The notes below the pieces were generated by a model, which saw only the letters and a list, made by a program, of their open reading frames with translations, was not told the DNA's origin and made no database searches. Shown here piece after piece: positions 29,017 through 37,642 of a stretch of DNA of 64,000 nt. Position 1 is the first letter of the stretch; every line of letters starts with the position of its first letter. A program made the position numbers and the translations under genes. The DNA comes from Acidobacteriota bacterium (lineage in GTDB: Bacteria > Acidobacteriota > Polarisedimenticolia > Polarisedimenticolales > Polarisedimenticolaceae), in contig JAOTYK010000004.1 of assembly GCA_029861955.1 (NCBI GenBank), positions 62,001 through 126,000 of the forward strand. The letters are read 5' to 3'.

Positions 29017-29748
29017 TCACTTAAGCTCGACAAGCACCAGTTCAAACGGCTCATCGCCGATGTTCTTGGGTAGATGCTGATCCGCAGCCGCGAACCCATG
29101 TTGACCGGCATGGCTTTGCATTTCTTCGGAAGATCCGTCGGCTGCCCCCATCTCCGAGTGGATGTCGGTCAGGAACACCGCCACATTGTCCGGGTGGTAA
29201 TGCATGACCGACTCTTCTCCCGGCCCGTAAGCGATTCGAATTACTCGCACCGATTCGTTCTCGAACTCCAGCGTGTAGTGATCCGAGTCCACGACCGTCG
29301 GGTCTGGACCCATCTCAGCAGTCGCAGTTGCACTGCCTGATTTCAGTTCGACCAACATCAGTTCCATCGGACTGTCTCCGATGTTCCGAGGGAGATGTTG
29401 TCCCGCCGGGGAGAACATATGTTGGCCGGTCTGCTGGGCCAATTCTTCGGACGATCCGTCGGGTAGTCCCATCTCGACGAGACTGTCGGTCAGGAACACC
29501 GCCACGCTATCCGGGTGATAGTGCATGACCGACTCTTCGCCCGGACCGTAGCTGATTCGAACCAGTCGCACTCGATCGTTTTCGAACTCGATTTTGTAGT
29601 GACCCGCGTCCACAACCGTCGGGTCCGGGTTCGTTTCCTCTGCAGGCGTTGTGTCCGCGTATCCGTTATCGGATTCAGGCGCCGAACAAGACACCAACGC
29701 AAACACAGCGAACGTGATCACTAGTAACAAGGTCCACGTACGATTCAT
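29017..29748 (-). CDS. Lipoprotein with two tandem cupin domains
   Basis: This 243-residue protein has a lipoprotein signal (VITFAVFALVSCS; lipid-anchored Cys near residue 21) and two copies of a cupin of about 95 residues. Each copy reads DPTVVD..HY...FEN..VR..RI.YGPGEESVMHYHPD.VAVFLTD, with the cupin metal motif G-E-E-S-x-M-H-Y-H and a later GQH. The copies are very alike, so the duplication is recent. Cupins bind small ligands or metals; the ligand is unknown. Start: the ATG after AGAGGGG; a GTG two codons upstream is possible. It is the only cargo of module II. Confidence 0.82.
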   Translation of the reverse strand: MNRTWTLLLVITFAVFALVSCSAPESDNGYADTTPAEETNPDPTVVDAGHYKIEFENDRVRLVRISYGPGEESVMHYHPDSVAVFLTDSLVEMGLPDGSSEELAQQTGQHMFSPAGQHLPRNIGDSPMELMLVELKSGSATATAEMGPDPTVVDSDHYTLEFENESVRVIRIAYGPGEESVMHYHPDNVAVFLTDIHSEMGAADGSSEEMQSHAGQHGFAAADQHLPKNIGDEPFELVLVELK

Positions 29749-30057
29749 GAGCACCCCTCTGGTTCGAATACCGTTTCATCGGTAGAAGCCTACTCGCGAT
29801 GCAAAGGAGAATTCAACCCCCGGGAAAATGGGTCATTTGTTTACCGCAATTCCCCATTTTTCCTCCGGCCGCCGCGGGCCGTTTTCAGCCTTCTGACGAA
29901 GTCGTGGCGTTAACGTAAGGACGTATTGTTGAACCCTTGACTTCGCAAAGAGCCTGAATTGGACGCTCGATCGACCCCGCCGAGTTCCTACTGAAAACCC
30001 ACTCTCCCCCACCCCATTGACCGTCTTCCTCGCGTTACTCGCACTTCCCTGAATCCC
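29749..30057. other. Gene-free stretch in module II
   Basis: No coding region is supported here. It holds a 19-base sequence at 29909-29927 (starting gttaacgtaagg) that recurs with two mismatches at 30456 in module III. Long minus-strand frames through this area read APVAQLDRASAF, which is tRNA sequence translated as protein. Confidence 0.6.
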
Positions 30058-30114
30058 AAAAACACAAAAGCCCCACCGTAACTTCGCGGTATTTCGCCAA
30101 ATCGCGATGGGGCT
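30058..30114 (-). terminator. Terminator-like hairpin at the end of module II
   Basis: On the minus strand AGCCCCATCG pairs over 10 bases with CGGTGGGGCT (arms 30105-30114 and 30069-30078) around a 26-base loop, followed by TTTTGTGTTTTT. It lies 12 bases from att copy C. The same structure occurs at copy D, where a T-G pair has become C-G. Confidence 0.72.
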
Positions 30115-30126
30115 ATCTAACGCTTT

Positions 30127-30162
30127 GAAGGCCGATGCTCTATCCAACTGAGCTACAGGCGC
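30127..30162 (-). repeat. att copy C: 5' half of tRNA-Arg(UCU), one mismatch
   Basis: Thirty-six bases with a single change (AACTG for AGCTG) in the D-arm; the changed base matches tRNA-Arg(UCG). Integrase remnant to the right, conserved hairpin to the left. Confidence 0.9.
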
Positions 30163-30420
30163 GTGTTCACCGCCGTGAGGCTCTCCGTCAGGTGCTCTGG
30201 CTTCAAGTGGGGATATCGTGTGGTCTGCATCGAGGCGTGGCCTAGGGCCTCGCCGGATCTTCTCCAGCGCCACGCCGCTCTGGACTAATCCAGGCGACCG
30301 TCGTGTGACGCAGCGTGTGGAACCTGGCGTCGTCGATGCCGGCGCGACATATGTGGAACCAGGTTTGCGTGCTGATCCGGTTCCTTTCCCGCTCATCACT
30401 CGTCCGATGCGCTATTGAAA
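30153..30420 (-). pseudogene. Tyrosine recombinase C-terminal half, frameshifted (module III)
   Basis: Reading the minus strand across two frameshifts gives RISTQTWFHICRAGIDDA, RFHTLRHTTVAWI (box II HxLRH), SGVALEKIREALGHAS, and MQTTRYPHLKPEHLTES through to LTAVNTRL with the catalytic tyrosine in TTRYPHL. The stop TAG is tRNA bases 8-10. These are the catalytic motifs of phage-type tyrosine integrases. The N-terminal half and active-site Arg I are missing and the frame is broken, so it is inactive. Confidence 0.85.
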
Positions 30421-30427
30421 CGCGGGG

Positions 30428-30455
30428 AAGTGTCCAGGAAACCCGGGGCGATTCA
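30428..30455. repeat. Module-internal repeat, copy 2 (28 bases)
   Basis: Matches 28936-28963 with one mismatch and is followed at once by the 19-base gttaacgtaagg sequence that in module II lies about 950 bases away. The remaining gap up to 30723 holds no gene I can support. Confidence 0.7.
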
Positions 30456-30723
30456 GTTAACGTAAGGGCATATTATCGGATTCTGAACACGCGTCCTACT
30501 CCGTGAGTTTCGAAAAAGGGCTCTTGTTCCGCCTACCCGCTCGGGCGGTTCTCGCTCATAGCGGAGTCTTTTTGCCTGGATAAGTCCACCCTTTCCGGCG
30601 GAATCGCCCAACTTACAGGTTTTACTATTGCCCTGAATCGCCTGCTTCGTACCGGTGAAGGAGATCAAATTGTCGTTGCTCGGTAGGCAACGACCAAACT
30701 TGTAATCGAACGGTGGGCGTACG

Positions 30724-33700
30724 ATGAAGCGAACAAGAATCGGATTCGGATGGGTTTCCCTCTCACTACTGGCGACGGCAGTTCTGGCGTTACCTGGAAC
30801 CTCATTCCAGATTGAAGACGGGGATCTATTCGCGGAAGGTGGGCTGGACTGGGAAAGTCTTGCCGGATCTCCGGACCTGAAGATCGGCGTGGATCTCCCC
30901 ACCGGTCAAACGGACGATTCGCTGGCGGGAAAGGAAGATTACCTGGCTCCCGGCATCACGTTCGGGTCGATCCCCAACAACAAGAGCAATCTGCTTCGAT
31001 TTTATGTTGCCCATGAACCCGTTGAAGTGAACGGCGAGTTCGAGGACTTCATTCACATGGCCTGGATCCGATCCAATACGCTGGGATCGGCCAACATGGA
31101 CTTCGAATTCAACCAGGGCGATCAGGTCAGCGAAAACGGCGTCACGCCGGTCCGTCTCGCGGGCGACATGTTGATCACTTTTGCGTTCTCCGGTGGTGGT
31201 AACCAGGTCGAGCTGGGTCTCTCCCTCTGGACTGATGTCGGTCCGTGCGAGGCCGCAAATTTGGCCCCCTGCTGGGGGCCGGTCATGGAGCTCGCGGGGA
31301 TCGCAAGCGGTTCCGTCAATAGCGCCGAGGTAACGGATCCCATCGAGGGCGCCCAGTTGGCGGAGAGCACGTTCGGCGAGGCGACCATCAACCTCACCCA
31401 GGCCGGCGTTTTCGATCGCGAGGAGTGCATCTCATTCGGCACGGCCTACGTCAAGAGCCGCTCTTCGACTTCGTTTACTTCTTCGATGAAGGACTTCATC
31501 CGGCCGATGGACGTCAGTGTAACCAACTGCGCCACGGTGTCCGTCCGTAAGGATGCGGTACCCAATCACGAACAGGACTTCAGTTTCACCGCTTCCGCCG
31601 AACTCGGAGTGACCGGATTTGACCTCGACGACGACGGCGACGACAGCAACGAGTTGGCCAGCAGCATCCTGCTTGAGGGCCGCTTCGACGAGACAATTGT
31701 GGTCGGCGAGCTCGCCGAGCCTGGCTGGGATCTGACCGATGTGAGCTGTAGTGGGCCCGCAGTTGCCGCGACTGACGGCGATGGCGTTCTAACCGGCGAG
31801 GTATTGATCGACGCAGAGGCGGGGGACAACGTCGACTGCACCTTTACCAATACCCAGCGTGGCCGAATCCTCGTTCAGCAGATCACGGACCCTGATGGCG
31901 ATCCGCAGCTCTTCAATTTCCAACTCGCCGGTGGGCCGGACGATCTGTCGCAGTCATTCGGCCTGACCGACAATGCGCCCGCCAACGACAGCGGCACGAT
32001 CCGCCCGGGTGGATACGTCGTGACCCAGCAGTCCGCCGGTCCTGAATGGGATTTGACCAGCGCAAGTTGCGATGACGGGAGCTCCGTCGATAACGTGATC
32101 CTCGATCCCGGAGAAACCGTTCTCTGCACATTCGTCAATACTCGGCGCGGCAGGATCCTGATCGACCAGGTGACCGTGCCTTCCGCCGATCCCCAATCGT
32201 TCAGTTTCAGTCTCGCCGGCGGTCCGACCAGCCTGAACCAGTCGTTTGCGTTGAACGACGCTGCGGCGCTTCATGACAGCGGACTCGTGCGTTCGGGCAG
32301 CTATGTCGCGACTCAGACCGATCCCGGTGCGGAGTGGGATCTGACCAGCGCTAGTTGCGACGACGGCAGCGCCGTAGACGACGTCAATGTCGCCCCCGGC
32401 GAGACGGTCACCTGCACGTTCGTCAATACCAAACGTGGTCGCGTGCTGATCGATCAGGTAACGATCCCGGCCGACGACCCTCAACCCTTCGGCTTCGACT
32501 TGACCGGCGGTCCCGATTCTACGAATCAGTCGTTTTCGTTGACTGATTCGGCAACCCCTCATGACAGCGGCTTTGTCCGAAATGGATCCTACAACGCAGC
32601 TCAGACTGACCCCGGCGGCGGATGGGATCTGACCAGTGCAGCGTGTGACGACGGCAGTTCTGTCGATGCCATCGATCTCGCACCCGGTGAGACGGTTATC
32701 TGTACCTTCGTCAACACCAAGCGAGGTCGCATTGTCATCGACCAGGTAACCGATCCCAGTGGTGATCCGCAGGCCTTTGCCTTCGATCTGAGCGGAGGCC
32801 CGGACGCTATCGACCAACACCCCAATTTGACCGATAGTGCGACGCCCCACGACAGTGGATTGCAGCAGCCCGGGGTGTACGCCATCTCTCAGGCCGACCC
32901 TGGCGCGGCATGGGATCTACAGAGCGCCACCTGCGCTGACGGAAGCTCCGTCAGCGCGATCGCCCTCGATCCCGGTGAAGTCGTGACCTGCACCTTCGTC
33001 AATATTAAACGCGGTCGGATCCTGGTCGATCAGGTGACGGTGCCGGCCGCAGACCCGCAGGTCTTTGCGTTTGGCCTGTCCGGCGGGCCGGACTCGCTCG
33101 AACAGAGTTTCGGGCTGACTGATAGCTCGGATCCCCATGACAGTGGATTCGTGCGTAGCGGTGGCTACGTCGCGCAGCAGACCGACCCCGGCAGCGAGTG
33201 GGACCTGACCAACGCTACCTGCGATGGTGGGCAGGCGCCAGACTCGATCGTATTGAGTCCCGGCGCGACGGTCACTTGCACTTTTGTCAACACGAAGCGC
33301 GGCAAGATAATCGTCGACCAGGTCACGTTGCCGACGGGCGACCCGCAGATCTTCCAGTTCAATCTGACAGGTGGCGCGGATGCAATCGGACAGGAGTTTG
33401 GGCTGAGCGACGGGGCGACGCCCCACGACAGCGGCGTGGTCCGCTCCGGAACGTTTGCGATCAGCCAGCAAGATCCAGGCGACGATTGGGATCTGACGAG
33501 CGCGAGTTGTGACGACGGTAGTGCCGTCAGTGGCGTCGAGCTTCAGCCCGGCGAAACGGTGACTTGTACATTCGTCAACACAAAGCGTGGACGGATCCTG
33601 GTCGACGTGGTGACCGATCCTGGTGGCGATCCGCAAACGTTTGGTTTCCAATTGAGTGGCGGGCCCGATGCTGTATCTCAGTTGGCCAGCATGACCGATT

Positions 33701-36700
33701 CGGATGACGCCCACGACAGCGGCCTGATCCGCTCCGGAAGCTACGCGCTCAATCCGGACTCTCCGGCGGCGCTCTGGACGCTCACCGATGCCAGTTGTGA
33801 CGACGGGAGTGCGATCGCAGACATCGGGCTTGCCGCCGGTGAGGAGATCAAATGCGCGCTGATCTACATAAAGGCCGCGACCGTGACGATCGTCAAGGAT
33901 GCGGTGCCGAACGACTCGCAGGACTTCGAGTTCACGGTCATCGGAAGCGATTATCTCGGAGCGCCGGTTTTCGTCAGCGCGAAGGTCGACGACGATGACG
34001 ATTCAAGTCGTGCCAACAATCACGCCTGGAACCTCGTCCATGGAAACTACACAGTCACCGAGTTCGATGCGGGACCGGCCTGGGACCTGGATTCAGTGGA
34101 ATGCATGACAGCATCGGGTGCAGCGACCGGTCAGGCCAGCACCTCAAGTCGATCGATCGATCTCGACCTGGTTGCCGGCGCCGAGGTGAGTTGCCGGTTC
34201 GTCAATATCAAACGAGGGCAGATTCTCGTTGAGAAGTTCGTCGTCAACGAATCGACCGGCGTCGGCTTCGACCCACGGGACCATCCGTTCGCGTTCGACC
34301 CAAGCTATGACTCGGAGTTCTGGCTCAAGCATCAAGAGGTCAACGAAAGCGCGTACCTGCGAGCCGGAGAGAACTACTCGGTGTCCGAGCGGACGCCGCC
34401 GGGCTGGGTTGTCAGCAGTACTTGCACCTATCCCGACGGTTCGACCGGTTCCGCTGGTCAGATCGCGCTCGCTCCCGGTGAAGTTGTTACGTGTCTGTTT
34501 ACCAACGAGATGCGAATCCACCCCGGTTCGTCCGGATTCTGGCGTAACTGGAGCAATCATTACGACAGCTCGGAGTTCCGTAGCATTCTGGAGTTGGCCC
34601 TCGCCGACTCGCCGATCTACGCTGGACTCTTCAATTCGAATGGCGACCTCGCAGCGGACGCGATCCCGCGTGTCGAGGCGATCTACAACAACCAGTCGGC
34701 ATCAGACACGCAGCCAATGCTTCGCGAGATGACGAGCATGATGTTGAATCTCGCCGTCAGTAAAGCGCCGGAACTTGAGGGGCTGCAACGCAACGATGAT
34801 ATCTGTCGAAGCTGCCTTATTGAGGTGGACGACGTGGTAGGCGCTTTGTCATTGCTCCAGCGTGAGTCTCCCTGTCTCGACCCGGAACAAACCGTTGTGA
34901 ACGATCTGATCGCAACAGCCGAGTCCACCTGGACCGGACTGCTCTCCTCTGATTGGTCGTTCGACGGGTTGAGCGTCCAGGAGCGCGGGGTGATGGAGAT
35001 TTTGCTGGGGAACATGAATCACGGCATAGGCCTCGTGGTCGACCCCAGCACATACCCCGACGACCTTGGATGCCTGCAGGTGCTGGATGGAGTGAAAGTT
35101 CTCGCTACGTGGTTTGCCGACGCCGATGGCGACGGCTTCGGGATCTCGAGCGAGACGAGCGATACCTGCGATCCGACTCCTCCCGCGGGTTACAGCGCGG
35201 TTGACGGAGATTGCGACGATGCCAACGTCGCTGTGTATCCGGGTGCGACCGAACTGTGCGACGGTTTGGATAACGACTGCGACACGATCGTCGACTCCGA
35301 GCTCGATACCGATGGTGACAACGTCGATGACCTGTGTGACGCGTTCCCGCAGGACGCAACGCGTTCAGGCGGATTGCGCTACGGCAGCACGGGCGCGTTT
35401 AACGACTCATGGTCCGAGGTCGCGTTGCCGGCCGTCTATCAGGACCCCGTTGTTATTGTCGGGCCTCCCACTTCCAACGACGTTGAGCCCGGTGTTGCCC
35501 AGATCGTGGTTAACCGCGAGGACGGAGACAGTTTCGACCTCCGTTTCCGCGAGTGGGATTATCTGGATGGGTATCGAGAGGTCGACGAGAGTGCTTCGTA
35601 TGCGGTGATGGAGCGTGGTCGGTACACGATGGACGACGGCAGCATCTGGGAGTGGGGGACCGTTGAATTGACAGCCGGGTATCCTCGATTCAGGACCCAT
35701 CTGTTCGACGCGTCGTTTCCCGGTACGCCGGTGTTGTTCTTGACGGGGCAGGCCGAGGATGGCACGCCCATCGCGATACGATCGAGAAATCTGTCCGGTG
35801 ACGGGTTCGAAGTCGGGATGTTCCCCGAGGAGTCGTCGATCGCGACGCTAACCGAATCCGAGGTCGGCTACCTGGCGATCTACAGTGCTTCCGAGTCGGG
35901 AAGGGTGATGGCCAACAGTGGACCTACTCCGTATCTGATCCAACGACCCGTCGTAGACCACAAATTGAGCCCCGTCATGAGTTGGAGCCTCCGGCTGCAG
36001 GAAGAGCGATCTAAGGACTCGGAAGTCGCTCACACCACGGAGACCCTCGCGGTGCTCGCTCTCGGCGATCAACTCTTGGCACAGGAAATGTCGGTCGCAG
36101 GTTGGGATACGACCTCGCTTCGGTCACTGGCACCCGACGAATCCGCCGCCATGGAGTGGGGCGTCGTCGACGGCGTTCCAGATGGTCGTTGGGCAACCGT
36201 ACCGTTGTCTCGCAACTACGTAGATCCGGTTGTTATCGTGAAACCGATGTCAAACCTCAGCGGGCAGATGGGAGTGATCCGCTTGCAGAACGTCACCGAG
36301 GATGCTTTCCAGGTCCGATTCCAACGCTGGAAGTACCTACCGTGCTGCAACGACGCCGAGCAAATGTTCTACATGGTCGCGGAGTCGGGTGTTCACGAAA
36401 TCGCCGGACTGACCGTCGAGGCTGGAACCCTGGAGACTGACGGAGCGTTAGGGGCAGGATCGTGGTCCGAGGTGTCACTGACATCGATGGTGGGACCGCC
36501 GGCGGTGTTCGCCTCGGTCCAGACGATGTTCGGTTGGGATGCCGTGGTAACTCGTGTCGCGAACAGTTCATCGGCAGGCTTCAGCCTGGTGTTGCAAGAA
36601 GAAGAGAATGGCGACTTTGGTCACGCGATGGAAGTAGCGGGTTGGATTGCGATCGAGCAGGGTCAGGGCCGCACTTCTTCCGGACGATTCGTTGAAATAT

Positions 36701-36933
36701 TCTCCGAGCAACTGGGAAGCGATCCCGAAATGGTCGAGTTCTCCCGGCGCATGGATCGTAGCTTCCCCGTTGTTCTTGCCGATATCACCAGCACCTACGA
36801 CGATGAGCCCTGCCTGGTTCGGTACAACATGATCGACTCCGAGCGAATCGAGTTGTTTATTCAGGAAGAGCAGTCGATGGACATGGAGATGCAGCACGCC
36901 TCCGAGGAGGTTTCGGTATTCGTCGCAGAATGA
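30724..36933 (+). CDS. 2069-residue exported adhesin-like repeat protein
   Basis: A signal peptide (VSLSLLATAVLALPGTS) is followed by a unique domain (about 30-265). Ten tandem domains of about 78 residues (266-1262) come next, each ending in a CTFVNTKRGRI-type strand and holding WDLTSA.CDDGS; I read these as SpaA/prealbumin-like beta-sandwiches. A helical region (about 1270-1460) follows, then a MopE-like acidic Cys repeat (1464-1545: DADGDGFG, DGDCDDANVAVYPGATELCDG). The C-terminal 500 residues hold four copies in two pairs of an H-type-lectin-like module (WSEVALP..Y.DPVVIV, F.LRFREWDY). This suits binding of glycans or other cells. There is no recognised anchor. Cargo of module III. Confidence 0.85.
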   Translation: MKRTRIGFGWVSLSLLATAVLALPGTSFQIEDGDLFAEGGLDWESLAGSPDLKIGVDLPTGQTDDSLAGKEDYLAPGITFGSIPNNKSNLLRFYVAHEPVEVNGEFEDFIHMAWIRSNTLGSANMDFEFNQGDQVSENGVTPVRLAGDMLITFAFSGGGNQVELGLSLWTDVGPCEAANLAPCWGPVMELAGIASGSVNSAEVTDPIEGAQLAESTFGEATINLTQAGVFDREECISFGTAYVKSRSSTSFTSSMKDFIRPMDVSVTNCATVSVRKDAVPNHEQDFSFTASAELGVTGFDLDDDGDDSNELASSILLEGRFDETIVVGELAEPGWDLTDVSCSGPAVAATDGDGVLTGEVLIDAEAGDNVDCTFTNTQRGRILVQQITDPDGDPQLFNFQLAGGPDDLSQSFGLTDNAPANDSGTIRPGGYVVTQQSAGPEWDLTSASCDDGSSVDNVILDPGETVLCTFVNTRRGRILIDQVTVPSADPQSFSFSLAGGPTSLNQSFALNDAAALHDSGLVRSGSYVATQTDPGAEWDLTSASCDDGSAVDDVNVAPGETVTCTFVNTKRGRVLIDQVTIPADDPQPFGFDLTGGPDSTNQSFSLTDSATPHDSGFVRNGSYNAAQTDPGGGWDLTSAACDDGSSVDAIDLAPGETVICTFVNTKRGRIVIDQVTDPSGDPQAFAFDLSGGPDAIDQHPNLTDSATPHDSGLQQPGVYAISQADPGAAWDLQSATCADGSSVSAIALDPGEVVTCTFVNIKRGRILVDQVTVPAADPQVFAFGLSGGPDSLEQSFGLTDSSDPHDSGFVRSGGYVAQQTDPGSEWDLTNATCDGGQAPDSIVLSPGATVTCTFVNTKRGKIIVDQVTLPTGDPQIFQFNLTGGADAIGQEFGLSDGATPHDSGVVRSGTFAISQQDPGDDWDLTSASCDDGSAVSGVELQPGETVTCTFVNTKRGRILVDVVTDPGGDPQTFGFQLSGGPDAVSQLASMTDSDDAHDSGLIRSGSYALNPDSPAALWTLTDASCDDGSAIADIGLAAGEEIKCALIYIKAATVTIVKDAVPNDSQDFEFTVIGSDYLGAPVFVSAKVDDDDDSSRANNHAWNLVHGNYTVTEFDAGPAWDLDSVECMTASGAATGQASTSSRSIDLDLVAGAEVSCRFVNIKRGQILVEKFVVNESTGVGFDPRDHPFAFDPSYDSEFWLKHQEVNESAYLRAGENYSVSERTPPGWVVSSTCTYPDGSTGSAGQIALAPGEVVTCLFTNEMRIHPGSSGFWRNWSNHYDSSEFRSILELALADSPIYAGLFNSNGDLAADAIPRVEAIYNNQSASDTQPMLREMTSMMLNLAVSKAPELEGLQRNDDICRSCLIEVDDVVGALSLLQRESPCLDPEQTVVNDLIATAESTWTGLLSSDWSFDGLSVQERGVMEILLGNMNHGIGLVVDPSTYPDDLGCLQVLDGVKVLATWFADADGDGFGISSETSDTCDPTPPAGYSAVDGDCDDANVAVYPGATELCDGLDNDCDTIVDSELDTDGDNVDDLCDAFPQDATRSGGLRYGSTGAFNDSWSEVALPAVYQDPVVIVGPPTSNDVEPGVAQIVVNREDGDSFDLRFREWDYLDGYREVDESASYAVMERGRYTMDDGSIWEWGTVELTAGYPRFRTHLFDASFPGTPVLFLTGQAEDGTPIAIRSRNLSGDGFEVGMFPEESSIATLTESEVGYLAIYSASESGRVMANSGPTPYLIQRPVVDHKLSPVMSWSLRLQEERSKDSEVAHTTETLAVLALGDQLLAQEMSVAGWDTTSLRSLAPDESAAMEWGVVDGVPDGRWATVPLSRNYVDPVVIVKPMSNLSGQMGVIRLQNVTEDAFQVRFQRWKYLPCCNDAEQMFYMVAESGVHEIAGLTVEAGTLETDGALGAGSWSEVSLTSMVGPPAVFASVQTMFGWDAVVTRVANSSSAGFSLVLQEEENGDFGHAMEVAGWIAIEQGQGRTSSGRFVEIFSEQLGSDPEMVEFSRRMDRSFPVVLADITSTYDDEPCLVRYNMIDSERIELFIQEEQSMDMEMQHASEEVSVFVAE

Positions 36934-37197
36934 AGTCGCCGCGGGGGTTAAGCGCCCCCGTGGCCTCACTCTTAGACGTAGGGGTCACTTGCGAGTGGCC
37001 TACCGAGTGTTTCGAGCATCAGCCAGCCGGAATGTGACGGCCAACCAGCAAGCCCTGCTGGCTGAACCCGGAGGACGAAATGAACCCGGATGTCATTCAT
37101 CTGGGGCAATGCTTCTTCTACGAGGGTGAATAGGGCATATTTTTCGAGCCGTGTTCGAGTTAGACACCTCACCGCTTTTCGGGTCAGGAACATGCAA

Positions 37198-37410
37198 ATG
37201 AAATTGATAGGATCTCGAGTTCTTCGCGCACTCGCGACGGGGGCTGGCATGGCTCTCGTCAGCCTCCTCGTGGATGTCATCTTCAACCCGAATCCTCTCA
37301 ACTCTGAGACGATTCAGACGAAACTTGGAACCTTTGCGATTGGCTCGGTCCTGGCCTATCTGGTGTTTGCGTATTTCGAGACCAAGGCCGCCAAGAAGTC
37401 GGGTTCCTGA
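37198..37410 (+). CDS. Small membrane protein with two predicted helices
   Basis: A 70-residue protein: Lys/Arg-rich start, hydrophobic helix about 12-30 (ALATGAGMALVSLLVDVIF), a short polar loop, a second helix about 44-62 (TFAIGSVLAYLVFAYF) and a basic tail KAAKKSGS. The frame opens earlier, but this ATG follows an AGGA site and gives a sensible protein. No family recognised. It lies between the giant protein and the module III hairpin, so it counts as module cargo. The gap 37411-37540 after it holds nothing I can support. Confidence 0.55.
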   Translation: MKLIGSRVLRALATGAGMALVSLLVDVIFNPNPLNSETIQTKLGTFAIGSVLAYLVFAYFETKAAKKSGS

Positions 37411-37540
37411 CCAGCTACAGATTCCTTGCGTCGTCCAAGAGGATCGTTACGAGGCAAAGATGAGTAGGGACCTGAACAGGGACCCTACGGCAGCCCATTG
37501 ACCGCGCTACTCGTTTTACTCGTGCTAACGACTGAGCCCA

Positions 37541-37594
37541 CAAACAAAAGCCCCACCGCAACTTCGCGGTATTCCGCCAATTCACGGTGGGGCT
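37541..37594 (-). terminator. Terminator-like hairpin at the end of module III
   Basis: On the minus strand AGCCCCACCG pairs perfectly over 10 bases with CGGTGGGGCT (arms 37585-37594 and 37549-37558) with a 26-base loop, then TTTTGTTTG. Loop length and the 12-base distance to the att copy equal those at copy C. Confidence 0.75.
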
Positions 37595-37606
37595 ATCTAA
37601 CGCTTC

Positions 37607-37642
37607 GAAGGCCGATGCTCTATCCAGCTGAGCTACAGGCGC
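37607..37642 (-). repeat. att copy D: 5' half of tRNA-Arg(UCU)
   Basis: Thirty-six bases identical to the 5' half of tRNA-Arg(UCU), 11 kb from the intact gene. It is the outermost copy found; an integrase fragment follows on its right, implying a fourth module whose far end is lost. Confidence 0.92.

Larger units (their letters stand above)
28773..30126 (-). mobile_element. Arg(UCU) module II: integrase remnant plus cupin lipoprotein
   Basis: A segment of 1.35 kb between att copies B and C. Order from the tRNA side: integrase C-terminus, a 28-base sequence shared with module III, one cupin lipoprotein gene, about 300 bases without a gene, and a terminator hairpin next to copy C. It is too small to be autonomous in its present form. 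Confidence 0.72.
30127..37606 (-). mobile_element. Arg(UCU) module III: integrase remnant plus 2069-residue surface protein
   Basis: A segment of 7.5 kb between att copies C and D. From the tRNA side: the best-preserved integrase remnant, the shared 28-base repeat, a giant exported protein gene, a small membrane protein gene, and a terminator hairpin beside copy D. The organisation matches module II with larger cargo. Confidence 0.73.

Noticed and set aside
29833-30399. Minus-strand frame reading APVAQLDRASAFKALDS
   Set aside because: The peptide is the tRNA-Arg 5' half translated in one frame, a known annotation artefact. The same string appears at copy D (37415-38041). The real coding trace here is the integrase in another frame.
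31800-33870. Regular repeats resembling a CRISPR or satellite array
   Set aside because: The period is about 234 bases, in frame, encoding tandem beta domains; there is no short identical repeat with unique spacers.
30724-36933. Possible in-frame selenocysteine or frameshift in giant proteins
   Set aside because: The long frames are continuous with normal stop codons; nothing suggests recoding.
36972-37301. 109-codon minus-strand frame after the giant protein
   Set aside because: No ribosome binding site or family match, and it overlaps the better-supported small membrane protein on the other strand.
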